DNA from: Candidatus Enterocloster excrementipullorum
GTDB taxonomy: Bacteria; Bacillota; Clostridia; Lachnospirales; Lachnospiraceae
Reading direction: 5' to 3'
NCBI GenBank assembly: GCA_019119575.1
Contig: DWWT01000008.1
Location: 1 to 64,000 of the forward strand
Length of the DNA: 64,000 nucleotides
The first letter of the stretch is position 1. Every line of letters starts with the position of its first letter. Made by a program: the position numbers and the translations under genes. Positions 44,689-53,519 of this stretch are shown piece after piece. Under the pieces are notes generated by a model. The model worked only from the letters and a program-made list of their open reading frames with translations. It was not told the DNA's origin and did not search any database.

Positions 44689-45003
44689 ATGAGAAACGTA
44701 CAGAGGAGAAGGCTTCGGATTTTTGTATTTGTAATTTTGCTGTTTGGACTGATACTGCTGGGCTGTGCCATGTTTCCTTCTATGGCAAGGGAAGAGGGGC
44801 CCAGGCCGGCCGCCTACTATAAGAGTATTCAGATCGAGGAAGGGGACAGCCTGTGGAAGATTGCCGGCCGCTACAAGCAGGGCGGGAATTTGACGACTGC
44901 TGATTATGTGGATAAGCTCAAGACAATTAACCGCTTGACGGAGGACACGATTCACGCCGGGCAGTATCTGACGATCGTCTACTATAAAAGCGCTGGAAGA
45001 TAG
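44689..45003 (+). CDS. yneA: SOS-induced LysM protein, YneA-like cell division inhibitor
   Basis: A 104-residue protein with a membrane helix at residues 10-28 (IFVFVILLFGLILLGC) and a LysM domain from about 42 to 99 (IQIEEGDSLWKIAGRYKQGG, HAGQYLTIVYY). The divergent place next to lexA, the LexA boxes and the TM-plus-LysM layout match YneA of Bacillus, which stalls septation during DNA damage. ATG 44689 follows GGGAGGCG; an in-frame ATG at 44647 lies over the operator and is rejected. Similarity to YneA beyond layout was not tested. Confidence 0.8.
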   Translation: MRNVQRRRLRIFVFVILLFGLILLGCAMFPSMAREEGPRPAAYYKSIQIEEGDSLWKIAGRYKQGGNLTTADYVDKLKTINRLTEDTIHAGQYLTIVYYKSAGR

Positions 45004-45052
45004 CAGCAGCTCATACATCTCATAAAAAGCTGTTTTCAAACACAGTTCGCGA

Positions 45053-45105
45053 AGACAAGGGGCGTTATTGAGAAAGTTTGCCAATAAGCCCCCTTGTTTT
45101 TTTGT
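45053..45105 (+). terminator. Intrinsic terminator after the LysM gene
   Basis: ACAAGGGG and GTTATTG pair with CAATAA and CCCCTTGT, followed by seven T's. Confidence 0.88.
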
Positions 45106-45132
45106 GTAAATTTTGATAGGATAAATGCATAG

Positions 45133-45148
45133 GTTAGCATATACTAAC
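45133..45148. promoter_or_regulatory. Palindrome upstream of the DUF3793-flavodoxin pair
   Basis: GTTAG-catata-CTAAC, 25 bases before the DUF3793 start. The arms resemble TTAG/CTAA half sites of iron-responsive DtxR-like regulators of Bacillota, an inference only. Confidence 0.45.
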
Positions 45149-45173
45149 TCAAACTTTTTCTGCGAGGTTGATT

Positions 45174-45779
45174 ATGAGCACAGAAACCCTGGATCTGATG
45201 TTGACGCTTGACCAGGGGGAACTGGATACCCAGATAGCTCTCCAGTGCGCCCCCCTTCTAACCCGTCTGAAGATTTCCAATCTGCTGACCGTGGAGAAAA
45301 GCCACCGAACCGCGGCCATGCGGCTTTTTCGCGGCACTTCCCTTTCCCCTTATCTTCTCTGTGATTCCGGAGATAAGGTAACCTTCCTTCTCTATGACAA
45401 AAAGAGGCTGCCGGCCTATCTGGCCCGGGAGGATGTGCGGCGTCTGATGGAGCGGTTCGGATACAGCCGCTTGGATTTGGGAGTGATTCTAAGACAGGTG
45501 GCGGAGCGCTACCGGGCGCACATGCACCATAAGACGGGATTTCCCCACGAAATCGGTCTTCTCCTGGGATATCCGCCGGCGGATGTGACAGGATTTATTG
45601 AAAACAGCGGAAAAAACAGCTTGTACATAGGATATTGGAAGGTCTATTCCGATGTTGCCCGCTGCCAAAGGGTGTTTGCCGGCTATGATCAGGCCCGCGA
45701 GAAAGTGATACGGATGATTTCCCGCGGCATGGACGTGAGAAATATAGTAAAAAACCAGGAGGAAGCAGAACATGAATGA
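45174..45779 (+). CDS. DUF3793 family protein
   Basis: A 201-residue cytoplasmic protein. The N-terminal region LTLDQGELDTQIALQCAPLL, TRLKISNLLTV and the C-terminal LGYPPADVTGFIENSGKNSL, YIGYWKVYSDVARCQRVFAG are typical of DUF3793. Function is unestablished; members often occur with a flavodoxin or with ferrous iron transport genes, which suggests iron metabolism. It overlaps the flavodoxin by eight bases. ATG 45174 follows GCGAGG. Confidence 0.85.
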   Translation: MSTETLDLMLTLDQGELDTQIALQCAPLLTRLKISNLLTVEKSHRTAAMRLFRGTSLSPYLLCDSGDKVTFLLYDKKRLPAYLAREDVRRLMERFGYSRLDLGVILRQVAERYRAHMHHKTGFPHEIGLLLGYPPADVTGFIENSGKNSLYIGYWKVYSDVARCQRVFAGYDQAREKVIRMISRGMDVRNIVKNQEEAEHE

Positions 45780-46203
45780 GATTATTGTAGCATACTGGTC
45801 CCAAACAGGAAATACGGAAGCTATGGCGAATGCCGTGGGAGAAGGCATCGAGGCTGCCGGAAAAAAGGCGCTGGTGACGGAGATTTCCGGTGTATCCATG
45901 GATGATTTAAAGAACGCCTCCGTGTTTGCCATGGGATGCCCGGCCATGGGCGCCGAAGTGCTGGAGGAAGCGGAGATGGAGCCATTTGTGATGGAAGTCG
46001 AGGGATTCGCCTCCGGAAAGAACATCGGGCTTTTCGGCTCCTACGGATGGGGAGATGGAGAGTGGATGCGAAGCTGGGTGGAGCGGATGACCGCCGCCGG
46101 TGCCGTGGTTGTGGGCGGCGAGGGCGTGATCTGCCAGGAGACGCCGGATGAGGAGGCCTTAGAGAGCTGCAGGGCTCTTGGGAAGGCACTGGCGGCTCTG
46201 TAA
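45772..46203 (+). CDS. Flavodoxin
   Basis: A 143-residue short-chain flavodoxin. The phosphate loop is VAYWSQTGNTEAMANAV, and the FMN loops are MGCPAMGAE and LFGSYGWGDGEWMRSW. It carries low-potential electrons in place of ferredoxin when iron is scarce. Its start overlaps the DUF3793 gene, so the two are translationally coupled. A terminator with a TTCG loop follows. Confidence 0.95.
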   Translation: MNEIIVAYWSQTGNTEAMANAVGEGIEAAGKKALVTEISGVSMDDLKNASVFAMGCPAMGAEVLEEAEMEPFVMEVEGFASGKNIGLFGSYGWGDGEWMRSWVERMTAAGAVVVGGEGVICQETPDEEALESCRALGKALAAL

Positions 46204-46258
46204 GGGACGCCGTAGAAGTGTTGGAAGATTAAAATCCGCTTCCCAACATATAGAAGCA

Positions 46259-46292
46259 GGGCAGACGGCTTCGGCCGCTGCCCCTTTATTTT
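46259..46292. terminator. Terminator between flavodoxin and LysR genes
   Basis: GGGCAG, CGGC, TTCG loop, GCCG, CTGCCC, then CTTTATTTT. Stable tetraloop hairpin between converging genes. Confidence 0.85.
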
Positions 46293-47160
46293 ACCCGTTC
46301 ACATGAAAATACTCCTTGCAGAATTCCAGGAACAGCTGACAGGCCGGGGACATGTGCCTTCGGCTGTCATAGGCCAGATTGACCGTCCGCTCCAGGACAG
46401 GAAAGGACAAAGGGACACAGACAATATCATCGGAGAGTATGGAGCCGAGCGTGATTTCCGGCAGAACCGTCACCCCCATATTGCTCTTCAGCAGACACTC
46501 ATAGGTGGTGCCGTTGTCACACTCCGCGATGATATTTGGTCGAAAGCCCGCCTTCAGGCAGTAATATTCCAGATCCTCCCGCCGGTTCGAAGCGATAAAA
46601 GGATAAGGCGCTGCCTCCTTCAGGTGAATGGACTTGCGCCCCGCAAGGGGATGGTCTTTATGGACAGCCAGTACAAAGCGTTCTGTCAGCAGATGAACCA
46701 GGCAGTTCCCCACCATAGGGGTATAGCTGTCCCCGGCAGTAATGCAGAAATCACAGTCATACATGAACAGATGCTCCGACCGGATATAATTGCTCAGAAG
46801 CAGTTTTATGTTCGGATATTTTTTGTGAAAAGAAATATAAAGATCCGGCAGGTATGTGGAGGCCGCCAGGATCAAAAGCCGGATGTGCCCAAACGGTTCG
46901 TTGGAGAGCTCCCGTATCTCATAGATGGTGTCATCAATCTCTTTGATGCTCTGATCCACCCTCTGATAAAAAAGCTCCCCTGCCCGGTTTAAATAGATCG
47001 AGCGGTTGCGCCTCTCAAAGAGGGGCGTTCCGATTTCCTTCTCCAATGCGCTGATTGTCTTGCTGAGAGACGGCTGTGAGATCATAAGTTCCGCGGCCGC
47101 TTTTGTCATATTCTGGTATTTCGCCACCACACAGAAGTAGCGCAGCTGTAAAAGTTCCAT
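46291..47160 (-). CDS. LysR-family transcriptional regulator
   Basis: A 289-residue LysR protein. LLQLRYFCVVAKYQNMTKAA and LMISQPSLSKTISALEKEIG form the HTH; the sensor domain follows from about residue 90 (HIRLLILAASTYLPDLYISF). ATG at 47160 follows AAAGGAATG; a longer frame upstream lacks a site. It is divergent from a cupin/OppA chimera, which may be the wreck of its target operon. Confidence 0.92.
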   Translation of the reverse strand: MELLQLRYFCVVAKYQNMTKAAAELMISQPSLSKTISALEKEIGTPLFERRNRSIYLNRAGELFYQRVDQSIKEIDDTIYEIRELSNEPFGHIRLLILAASTYLPDLYISFHKKYPNIKLLLSNYIRSEHLFMYDCDFCITAGDSYTPMVGNCLVHLLTERFVLAVHKDHPLAGRKSIHLKEAAPYPFIASNRREDLEYYCLKAGFRPNIIAECDNGTTYECLLKSNMGVTVLPEITLGSILSDDIVCVPLSFPVLERTVNLAYDSRRHMSPACQLFLEFCKEYFHVNG

Positions 47161-47418
47161 ATTAATTTCATTCCTTTTCTTTTTTGATGCCCCGCTCATA
47201 GCTTGCCGCGGGTACACGATTAATAGATTGCAGGTTATAAAAAATATAAATTAGCATATATTAGACGGAATCATAGAAATATTATATACTAAATTGCATA
47301 AAAATTAAAGAGAAAGGAAGACGCCGATACAAAAATGCGCGGCAAGCTTCCTTATTTTTTGAATTTTTACGCTTTACCGGATTAAAGCAGCAAAAAACAA
47401 AAAAGAGAGGGAGAGAAG

Positions 47419-47800
47419 ATGAGTGTAGAAAACATGCGGAGTACCATGCACATTGACCCCAAGAGGGACGTGCTCTACTCCATACCGGACAGTGACAACC
47501 ATGGGGATTTGCTGATCCGTCCGCAGGGCAGCCGGATGATCAATGAGCTTGGGGATACCATTTACATAAAAGATGCCTTTGTACCCTATCATGACCACGA
47601 GAAGGGATACGAGACCTTCCTGATTGACGGCGGCTCCGCTGAGGTCTGCATCAACAAGAAAAAATGCATCATTGAGCGGGGAGATATTGTCCATATCCGC
47701 CCGTATGTAAACCATGGCTACCGCTATCTGGAAGAAAATACGATCTGGCGGGAGATGTTCCAGGATATGGATATGTATAATTGTGTGGAGGACAAGCATG
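47419..47800 (+). pseudogene. Cupin-domain protein, 5' part only
   Basis: Starts after GAGAGGGAGAG with MSVENMRSTMHIDPKRDVLY and contains a cupin barrel, IKDAFVPYHDHEKGYETFLI and IERGDIVHIRPYVNHGYRY, with the metal-binding His residues. After FQDMDMYNCVEDK the native sequence ends and the frame runs on in the wrong phase of a transporter gene to a stop at 47895. About the last third of the family protein is missing. The barrel may still fold. Confidence 0.7.
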
Positions 47801-49051
47801 TCCATCACTTTCCATCTGCACCCGGATGTAAAATTCCAGGACGGATCCGTTTTAACCGCAGAAGATGTGGCGTTCTCTTTAAACCGAGCCATTGACAAGC
47901 CCCAATCAGAGCTCTACACCTGCTTCATGGAGAGCGCGGAGGCAGTGGATGACAGCACGGTCAAAGTGAACCTTCTCTATAAGGAGCCCGCAGCCCTTCA
48001 GTACCTGACCCAGACCAACAGTGCCATTGTTTCCAAGGCATACGTGGAGTCCGTGGGAGATGAAAATTACGCGGCAAGCCCCTGCGGTACCGGCCCCTAT
48101 AAGCTGGTTGAATGGCAGAAGGGAAGCAAAATTATCCTGGAAGCCAATGAGGACTATTACAAGGGCGCTCCCTCCATCAAAAACATCGAGCTGCGCGTCC
48201 TGAAGGAGACAACAACCTCCATGGTGGCTTTGGAGAGCGGTGATGTGGATCTGGTGTACAACATCGGCGGTCTTGACACCCTGGCCGTACAGTCCAATGA
48301 AGATTTGGGCTATCAGGAAACCGTGGGTACATCCATCTGGAACCTGGGCTTTAATGTCAACCAGGCTCCCTTTGACAATCCCCAGGTACGCCGTGCCCTT
48401 GCAATGGCTGTAAACCGCGAGGATATTATCAACGGCGCCATGGACGGAGCCGGTACGCCTGCAGAGATCATTCTCACCGAGCAGACCCTTCCCAATCCGG
48501 GAGCGGACGTGATCGACACGCCTCCCTATGACCCTGAAGGCGCCAAAGCCCTTCTGGCCGAGGCCGGATATCCCAATGGCTTTGACACCACCATCTATGT
48601 GCGTGAGGATTATACGAAGAAAATCGCCAGCATTATTCAGAGCCAGTGGAAGGAGATCGGCGTAAATGCGGAGATTCAGGTGATGGAGCGGGCCGCGCTT
48701 TTGTCCGACATCAAGGCCGGAAAGCTCAGCTGCTATACGATCGGAAATGTAAGCATGACCCTGGATTCCACATTCCTTCTGGGAACCCTTACAACCGCCA
48801 ACATTCCGGATTCCAATATGACCTTTTATTCCAACCCGGAATATGATGCCATTGTGGAGGAACAGTCTCTGACAGATGATCCCGATGAGAGACTGGATCT
48901 CATCACCCAGGCACTTCAGATTGAGGCCAGGGATGTTCCCCGGATCAACCTGTTTTACATGGTATCCAACATTGCGTATAATAAAGACCTAAATTGCAAG
49001 GTCTGCGCAGCGCTGGAGAGCTATAACTGGTCTGAGTTCTCCTGGAACTAA
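47795..49051 (+). pseudogene. ABC transporter substrate-binding protein (OppA/SBP5), 5' end lost
   Basis: Enters in mid-domain at TFHLHPDVKFQDGSVLTAED and continues to a normal end (YNKDLNCKVCAALESYNWSE). Core SBP5 motifs are kept: GTGPYKLVEWQKGSKIILEA, NLGFNVNQAPFDNPQVRRAL. The signal peptide, lipobox and first 70 or so residues are absent. The frame stays open back into the cupin gene but only as a shifted read-through. Neighbouring permease and ATPase genes are absent too. The junction with the cupin gene lies near 47.8 kb. Confidence 0.78.
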
Positions 49052-49076
49052 AGCGTGTTTCGCTTTGATGCAAAGA

Positions 49077-49120
49077 AAGCCGTCTGCCCTCCGGATTTTC
49101 CGGCTGGACAGGCGGCTTGC
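49077..49120 (+). terminator. Hairpin after the OppA remnant
   Basis: AAGCCGTCTG pairs with CAGGCGGCTT around a second small stem (CCGGATTTTCCGG). The T run is weak. Confidence 0.55.
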
Positions 49121-49133
49121 GTATGTTTATTGT

Positions 49134-50186
49134 CTATTTTTCTCTGAGCCGCACCTTATTTCTGGCGCTGCGGCGGCGTTCGTCCTCCAGCGCCGCGTAA
49201 TGGCGCTTTGTAGTATTTACATCTGAATGGCCCAGCACGTCCGCTACCAGGTAGATATCGCCTGTTTCCCGGTACAGGGTGGTGCCGTAGGTGCTCCGCA
49301 GTTTATGGGGGGTGATCGGCTTTAAGGGTGCGACGGTCTTGGCATATTTTTTCACCAGATTTTCCACGCTGCGCACGCCGATGCGCTTTTTCTGAAGAGA
49401 GAGGAAGAGTGCGTCCTCATGGCCTTCAGCGGGAATGATGCGGTCGCGTTCCTCCAGGTAATTGAGGAGCGCCTCCTCGACTTCCTCGCCGAAATAGACT
49501 GTGACCTCCTTGCCCCCCTTGCGGTAAATACGGATTCCCCCGTTTTTAAAGTCAATATCCGCTATATTAAGTCCCACGCACTCGGAGACCCGGATGCCGG
49601 TGCCCAGCAGGAGAGTGAGGATGGCCAAATCCCGAACTTTGGTCTTCGCATGAAATTCCTGCTGCTTTTTTGTCAATTTATCTCCTTGTTCCACCTCGTC
49701 CAGAAGAAGCGCCACCTCGTCCACATCCAGACGGATGATTTCCTTATCATGAAGCTTGGGAAGGCGGACCAAAGCGGCGGGGTTATTTTTTATCCGCTCA
49801 TTTCGGTAAAAATAATTATAAAAGCTGCGGAGAGAGGAGATTTTGCGCATAATTCCCCGCTCCTTATTCATCACTTCACGGTTTTTATCATTGAACCGGT
49901 ATTTCAGATATTCCATATATTCCTCCAGATCCGTGACGGAGAGCTGTTCCAAATGATCCAGAGTAATGTCTTTTATATCGAGACTTGCAAGAGCAGGATT
50001 TTCTTTGTGCAGAAAATCAAAAAAAACATGGAGATCATAGGCGTAGGCAATCCGGGTCCGTGAGGATGTGCGCGGTTCAATGCCGCGAAAAAAATCCGCG
50101 CAGAATGGAGGAAGGCCGCGGATCAGTTCCCGCAGCCGGAGAATATTTTCTTTATCAATTTGTTCGTGATATGTCAAATTGCTCAT
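49134..50186 (-). CDS. XerS-like tyrosine recombinase
   Basis: A 350-residue recombinase with an N-terminal core-binding domain (TRIAYAYDLHVFFDFLHKEN) and a catalytic domain carrying all six residues: Arg in LGTGIRVSECVGLN, Lys in IYRKGGKEVTVYF, HKLRSTYG (H-x-x-R), the second His in LGHSDVNTTKRHY and Tyr in the same segment. Size and an extended region between residues 100 and 160 resemble XerS, the single-enzyme chromosome-dimer resolvase of some Bacillota. A defence or mobile-element role is not excluded. The start follows AGGAGGC. Confidence 0.85.
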   Translation of the reverse strand: MSNLTYHEQIDKENILRLRELIRGLPPFCADFFRGIEPRTSSRTRIAYAYDLHVFFDFLHKENPALASLDIKDITLDHLEQLSVTDLEEYMEYLKYRFNDKNREVMNKERGIMRKISSLRSFYNYFYRNERIKNNPAALVRLPKLHDKEIIRLDVDEVALLLDEVEQGDKLTKKQQEFHAKTKVRDLAILTLLLGTGIRVSECVGLNIADIDFKNGGIRIYRKGGKEVTVYFGEEVEEALLNYLEERDRIIPAEGHEDALFLSLQKKRIGVRSVENLVKKYAKTVAPLKPITPHKLRSTYGTTLYRETGDIYLVADVLGHSDVNTTKRHYAALEDERRRSARNKVRLREK

Positions 50187-50216
50187 AAAGTGTGCCTCCT
50201 GGTGTGTAAACGATCT

Positions 50217-50250
50217 AACTATTCGTTAAAGTTGTGTTTTGCGAATAGTT
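50217..50250. promoter_or_regulatory. Inverted repeat upstream of the Xer-like gene
   Basis: AACTATTCG and CGAATAGTT, perfect 9-bp arms 16 bases apart. Could be an operator or a recombinase-binding site; the spacer is too long for a classical dif site. Confidence 0.45.
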
Positions 50251-50297
50251 AAATACATCCTTATCCGGTTCCCTTTTTCAGTCCTGATAATTTTAAA

Positions 50298-50326
50298 CAG
50301 ACAGCTCAAAACCGCCGAGCTGTCTG
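50298..50326 (-). terminator. Terminator after the HPr-like gene
   Basis: CAGACAGCTC/GAGCTGTCTG, perfect 10-bp stem with a 9-nt loop, followed on the minus strand by TTTAAAATT. Confidence 0.7.
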
Positions 50327-50376
50327 CCTTTTGCTATTTTCCGCCTTTTTCACTGCTTTAGAAAAAACGTCTGCGT

Positions 50377-50637
50377 CTACGCAATGGTTCGAAGGAGCCC
50401 CTGCAGGAAACCGGATGCCTGTTCCTCATCCGTCCCCTCAACTTTAAGAACCAGCGTATCCCCCTGACGCGCGCCAAGGTTCATCAGGGAAATGACATTT
50501 TTCCCATCCGCTGTTTTTCCGCCGTCCACGGAAAGCTGCACGCTGCTCTCGTATTCCGCGGCCGCACGGCTGAAGGTTATGGCGTTCCTAGCGTGAAGGC
50601 CCTGTTTGTCAGAGATTACATATCTGTAGGTTATCAT
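50377..50637 (-). CDS. HPr-family phosphocarrier with divergent regulatory site
   Basis: An 86-residue HPr-like protein. The phosphoryl-accepting His15 is present in DKQGLHARNAITFSRAA, but the usual Pro after HAR is Asn. The regulatory Ser46 segment, normally K-S-I-M, reads DGKNVISLMNLGA, with Asn in place of Ser. Such a protein could carry phosphate from enzyme I but would not be a target of HPr kinase. The start chosen follows AAAGGATG by eight bases; a nearer ATG overlaps the site. Whether it serves the fructose-type PTS of this window is unknown. Confidence 0.85.
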   Translation of the reverse strand: MITYRYVISDKQGLHARNAITFSRAAAEYESSVQLSVDGGKTADGKNVISLMNLGARQGDTLVLKVEGTDEEQASGFLQGLLRTIA

Positions 50638-50810
50638 TTGTATCATCCTTTGTGTTTAAGTTATTGTAACTATCCTAGATACCATTTTATCATATCCCCT
50701 ATTTTCTGACAACAGAAACTCCCGCTTTCGCAAAAATCGTTCTCGCTTGTGTTTCTATTGTTGTTTTGCTATAATCCTTTTGATACAATTCGGAAGGAAA
50801 ATGATTGACC

Positions 50811-51527
50811 ATGAAACTTCAGCTTCTTCTCAGCCTGACGCGTCAGGCCATAGACACATACCATATGATTGAGGATGGGGATCATGTGGCGGTGGGCCTC
50901 TCCGGCGGAAAGGACAGCCTGGCCCTTTTATATGCCCTCCATCATCTCCAGCGGTTTTATCCGAAGAAATATACGCTTTCTGCCATCACTGTGGACCTCG
51001 GCCTTGGAAATATGCAGATGGAGCCGATAGAGGCGCTCTGCCGGGAATTCGGCGTTCCCTGGTCCCTTGTACCGACGCAGATCGGCCAGATCCTTTTTGA
51101 CATCAAAAAAGAGGCAAATCCCTGCTCTCTCTGCGCCAAAATGCGCAAAGGTGCCTTGAACCAGAAGGCAAAGGCCATGGGATGCAATGTAATTGCCTAC
51201 GCCCATCACCGGGACGATGTGATCGAAACGCTTCTCATGTCCCTTTTTTATGAGGGGCGCTGCCACTGCTTCTCTCCTGTCACCCACCTGGATCGGGCCC
51301 AGCTTTCCATCATCCGCCCCATGATCTACGTGACCGAGGCCAATGTGATCGGATTTAAAAACCGCTTCCGGCTTCCCGTATGCAAAAATCCCTGTCCTAT
51401 GGACGGACATACAAAAAGGCAGTATATAAAAGAACTGATAAAGAATCTTCAAAAGGATAATCCTTATTTAAAGGACTGTCTTTTCCATGCGGTTTCCCAG
51501 GGCGATATTCCCGGGTGGAAACCCTAA
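50811..51527 (+). CDS. TtcA-like tRNA 2-thiolation ATPase
   Basis: A 238-residue PP-loop protein. The ATP pyrophosphatase motif is VGLSGGKDSLALLYALHHLQ, with Cys pairs PCSLCAKMRKG and PVCKNPCPMDG that would hold the 4Fe-4S cluster of TtcA/TtuA relatives. VIAYAHHRDDVIETLLM is the second family motif. It likely thiolates a tRNA base. A TTG six bases upstream (50805) fits the AAGGA site better in spacing, so the true start may be there, adding two residues. Confidence 0.9.
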   Translation: MKLQLLLSLTRQAIDTYHMIEDGDHVAVGLSGGKDSLALLYALHHLQRFYPKKYTLSAITVDLGLGNMQMEPIEALCREFGVPWSLVPTQIGQILFDIKKEANPCSLCAKMRKGALNQKAKAMGCNVIAYAHHRDDVIETLLMSLFYEGRCHCFSPVTHLDRAQLSIIRPMIYVTEANVIGFKNRFRLPVCKNPCPMDGHTKRQYIKELIKNLQKDNPYLKDCLFHAVSQGDIPGWKP

Positions 51528-51532
51528 AAAGC

Positions 51533-51580
51533 AAATCAGCGGCCGCTTCCCATGTGACGGATGCATGCCGCTGATTTTTT
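51533..51580. terminator. Terminator between the TtcA-like and LCP genes
   Basis: AAATCAGCGGC and GCCGCTGATTT, 11-bp stem, then a T run; converging genes on both sides. Confidence 0.85.
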
Positions 51581-51593
51581 TATCGCTTTAATC

Positions 51594-53504
51594 TCAGGCA
51601 CCCGGGCCATCTGACCCGGGGCCCTCATTAGCCGCCTCTGTGGATGCCGGAGACTGGGAGGATCCTCCCGATGACCCGGGCCCTGTCACGCCAGGGCCGC
51701 CCTCCTCGGGCTCTGTCTCCTCTGCGGAGGGACGGGAGCTGCCGGAACTATTTCCGGAATTGCCAAAGCCGCTGCCCTGCCCGCCGGATCCGGACGTTCC
51801 CGGTCCCGATACCCCGGGACCGATCTCCTCCGTCTCCTCTTGTGTGGGCCTTGAGGAATTGCCGGAACCGTTTGCTGTACCGGAACCGCCGGGCCCGGAC
51901 ACACCGGGGCCAACCTCCTCGGGTTCCGTCTCTTCTTCGCTCTCCTCCTCGGATTCCTCCTCTGTCTCCTCGGAGGTCTCCTCAGATTCTTCTGTAGACT
52001 CCTCCGTGCTCTCCTCCGGAACCGTCTCCGTCTCTGCCGGAGCAGGCTCCGTCACAGGAGCCGCACCCGCCCCGGAACCGGATGAACTGCCGGAGCCCGA
52101 GGAGCTTCCGCCGCCTGACGGCGCCACCTCCCCTTCCTCATACAGTCCGGTCTCCTCGGAAATATGGCTGCTGATCTCCTGCACCGCGGAGGACGGACTG
52201 TAAGACACATCCTCGCCGTAGAGGAACTGATGCAGCAAAATATCATTGCTCTCCAATGTGGTGGGAATCACGCAGTCCATACGCCCCACCCGTGCGGTCT
52301 GGCGCGAGAAGGGAAATCCGCCGGTCTCCCCGATATAATATTTGCTCACATCCCGCACCATGGGCAAAAGATCATCCACACCTACGCTGGTTGAGATTTC
52401 CGAAATGACCAAGCCCGCCAGGGACGTCAAGGTGGATACATCCGCCTGCTTGGCCTTCTCAAGCGCCAGGCTTACCACCTTGCGCTGACGCTCCGTCCTC
52501 TGAAAATCCGTGTCCATAAGCCGCAGCCGGCTGTACGCCACTGCCTGCACTCCATCCAGATGATTCATGCCCGGCTGGGTCAGATGGACGGAGGCAATGC
52601 CTGTGGACTCCACCGTCTCTGTAATAAAGCTGTTGATATAGTCAAATTCCGCGTTCGTAATCTCCAGATCAATGCCGCCCAGGACATTGATCGCCTCCGC
52701 AACCGTCTTCCAGTTGAATGCGGCGTAATCATCAATGTCCAAATCCAGATTTTCCTCCAGGGCATAGAGGGCCTGCTCATGTCCTCCTTTAAAATACGCC
52801 TCATTGATCTTGTGATAAGTACCTTCCGAATCAATCTTCAGATACGTGTCACGGTAAACACTGACCAGCTTGATCTCCCCGGTGGCGCGGTCAATGCTGC
52901 AGATCATCTGCACATCCGCCAGCGCATTATCCGTGTTGCCGTCCCGGCTGTCCAGTCCAAACACAGCCACGGTCCAATGGCCCGTGGGCCGGTTAAAGAA
53001 CATCCAGGCCCCTCCAACTGCCGCGCAAAGCAGAAGAACCGCCAATATGTATTTCAGGAACCCGTTTTTTCGGCGTCTGCGGCGACCGCTGCTCTGTCCG
53101 CCTGTTCCCGCCGGGTTCTGGCCGCTCCGGGCGCCTTGTCCTCCGAAATTGCGGGAACCAGCGCTGCGGGAACCGCGGCTTCCTTCTGTGCGGCCTCCTT
53201 CGGCGCGGCTCTGTCTCCCTGAGCTTGTACCGGCCGCAGACGCGGTTCGCCGATAGGTTCGCGGCTTTGCGGATGCAGCTTTCGGCTCCCCTTCATATCC
53301 GCCGTAGGAGCCGGATGCGTCCCGGCTGTCAAAGCCGTACTCCTCTTCATAATAATATGCTTCATCCAGTTCCCTGTCCTCCGGACGCATTTGCCTGCGG
53401 CCTGCGGCTTCCTGGCCGGCATAGCGCTCTCTGCCGTAAGCTGTCTGCCGTGCCTGGCGCCGCCTTCTCAGGCGCTGGATCTCATCATCGTTCATTCCGT
53501 TCAT
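51594..53504 (-). CDS. LCP (LytR-CpsA-Psr) family cell-wall glycopolymer ligase with repetitive tail
   Basis: A 636-residue protein. The first 145 residues are charged and Gly/Ser/Arg-rich, followed by one membrane helix (FLKYILAVLLLCAAVGGAWM). The LCP domain spans about 170-400: VAVFGLDSRDGNTDNALADV, KLVSVYRDTYLKI (catalytic Arg/Asp region), GMNHLDGVQAVAYSRLRLMD and RTERQRKVVSLAL. It would attach teichoic-acid or capsule chains to peptidoglycan. The last 190 residues are low-complexity, Glu/Ser/Thr then Gly/Pro/Ser, with GPGVSGPG, GPGVSGPG, GPGVTGPG and GPGSDGPG at intervals. The start follows AAAGAGGTG. It lies 15 bases after a wall hydrolase gene on the same strand. Confidence 0.9.
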   Translation of the reverse strand: MNGMNDDEIQRLRRRRQARQTAYGRERYAGQEAAGRRQMRPEDRELDEAYYYEEEYGFDSRDASGSYGGYEGEPKAASAKPRTYRRTASAAGTSSGRQSRAEGGRTEGSRGSRSAGSRNFGGQGARSGQNPAGTGGQSSGRRRRRKNGFLKYILAVLLLCAAVGGAWMFFNRPTGHWTVAVFGLDSRDGNTDNALADVQMICSIDRATGEIKLVSVYRDTYLKIDSEGTYHKINEAYFKGGHEQALYALEENLDLDIDDYAAFNWKTVAEAINVLGGIDLEITNAEFDYINSFITETVESTGIASVHLTQPGMNHLDGVQAVAYSRLRLMDTDFQRTERQRKVVSLALEKAKQADVSTLTSLAGLVISEISTSVGVDDLLPMVRDVSKYYIGETGGFPFSRQTARVGRMDCVIPTTLESNDILLHQFLYGEDVSYSPSSAVQEISSHISEETGLYEEGEVAPSGGGSSSGSGSSSGSGAGAAPVTEPAPAETETVPEESTEESTEESEETSEETEEESEEESEEETEPEEVGPGVSGPGGSGTANGSGNSSRPTQEETEEIGPGVSGPGTSGSGGQGSGFGNSGNSSGSSRPSAEETEPEEGGPGVTGPGSSGGSSQSPASTEAANEGPGSDGPGA

Positions 53505-53519
53505 TGCTATGCACCTCTT

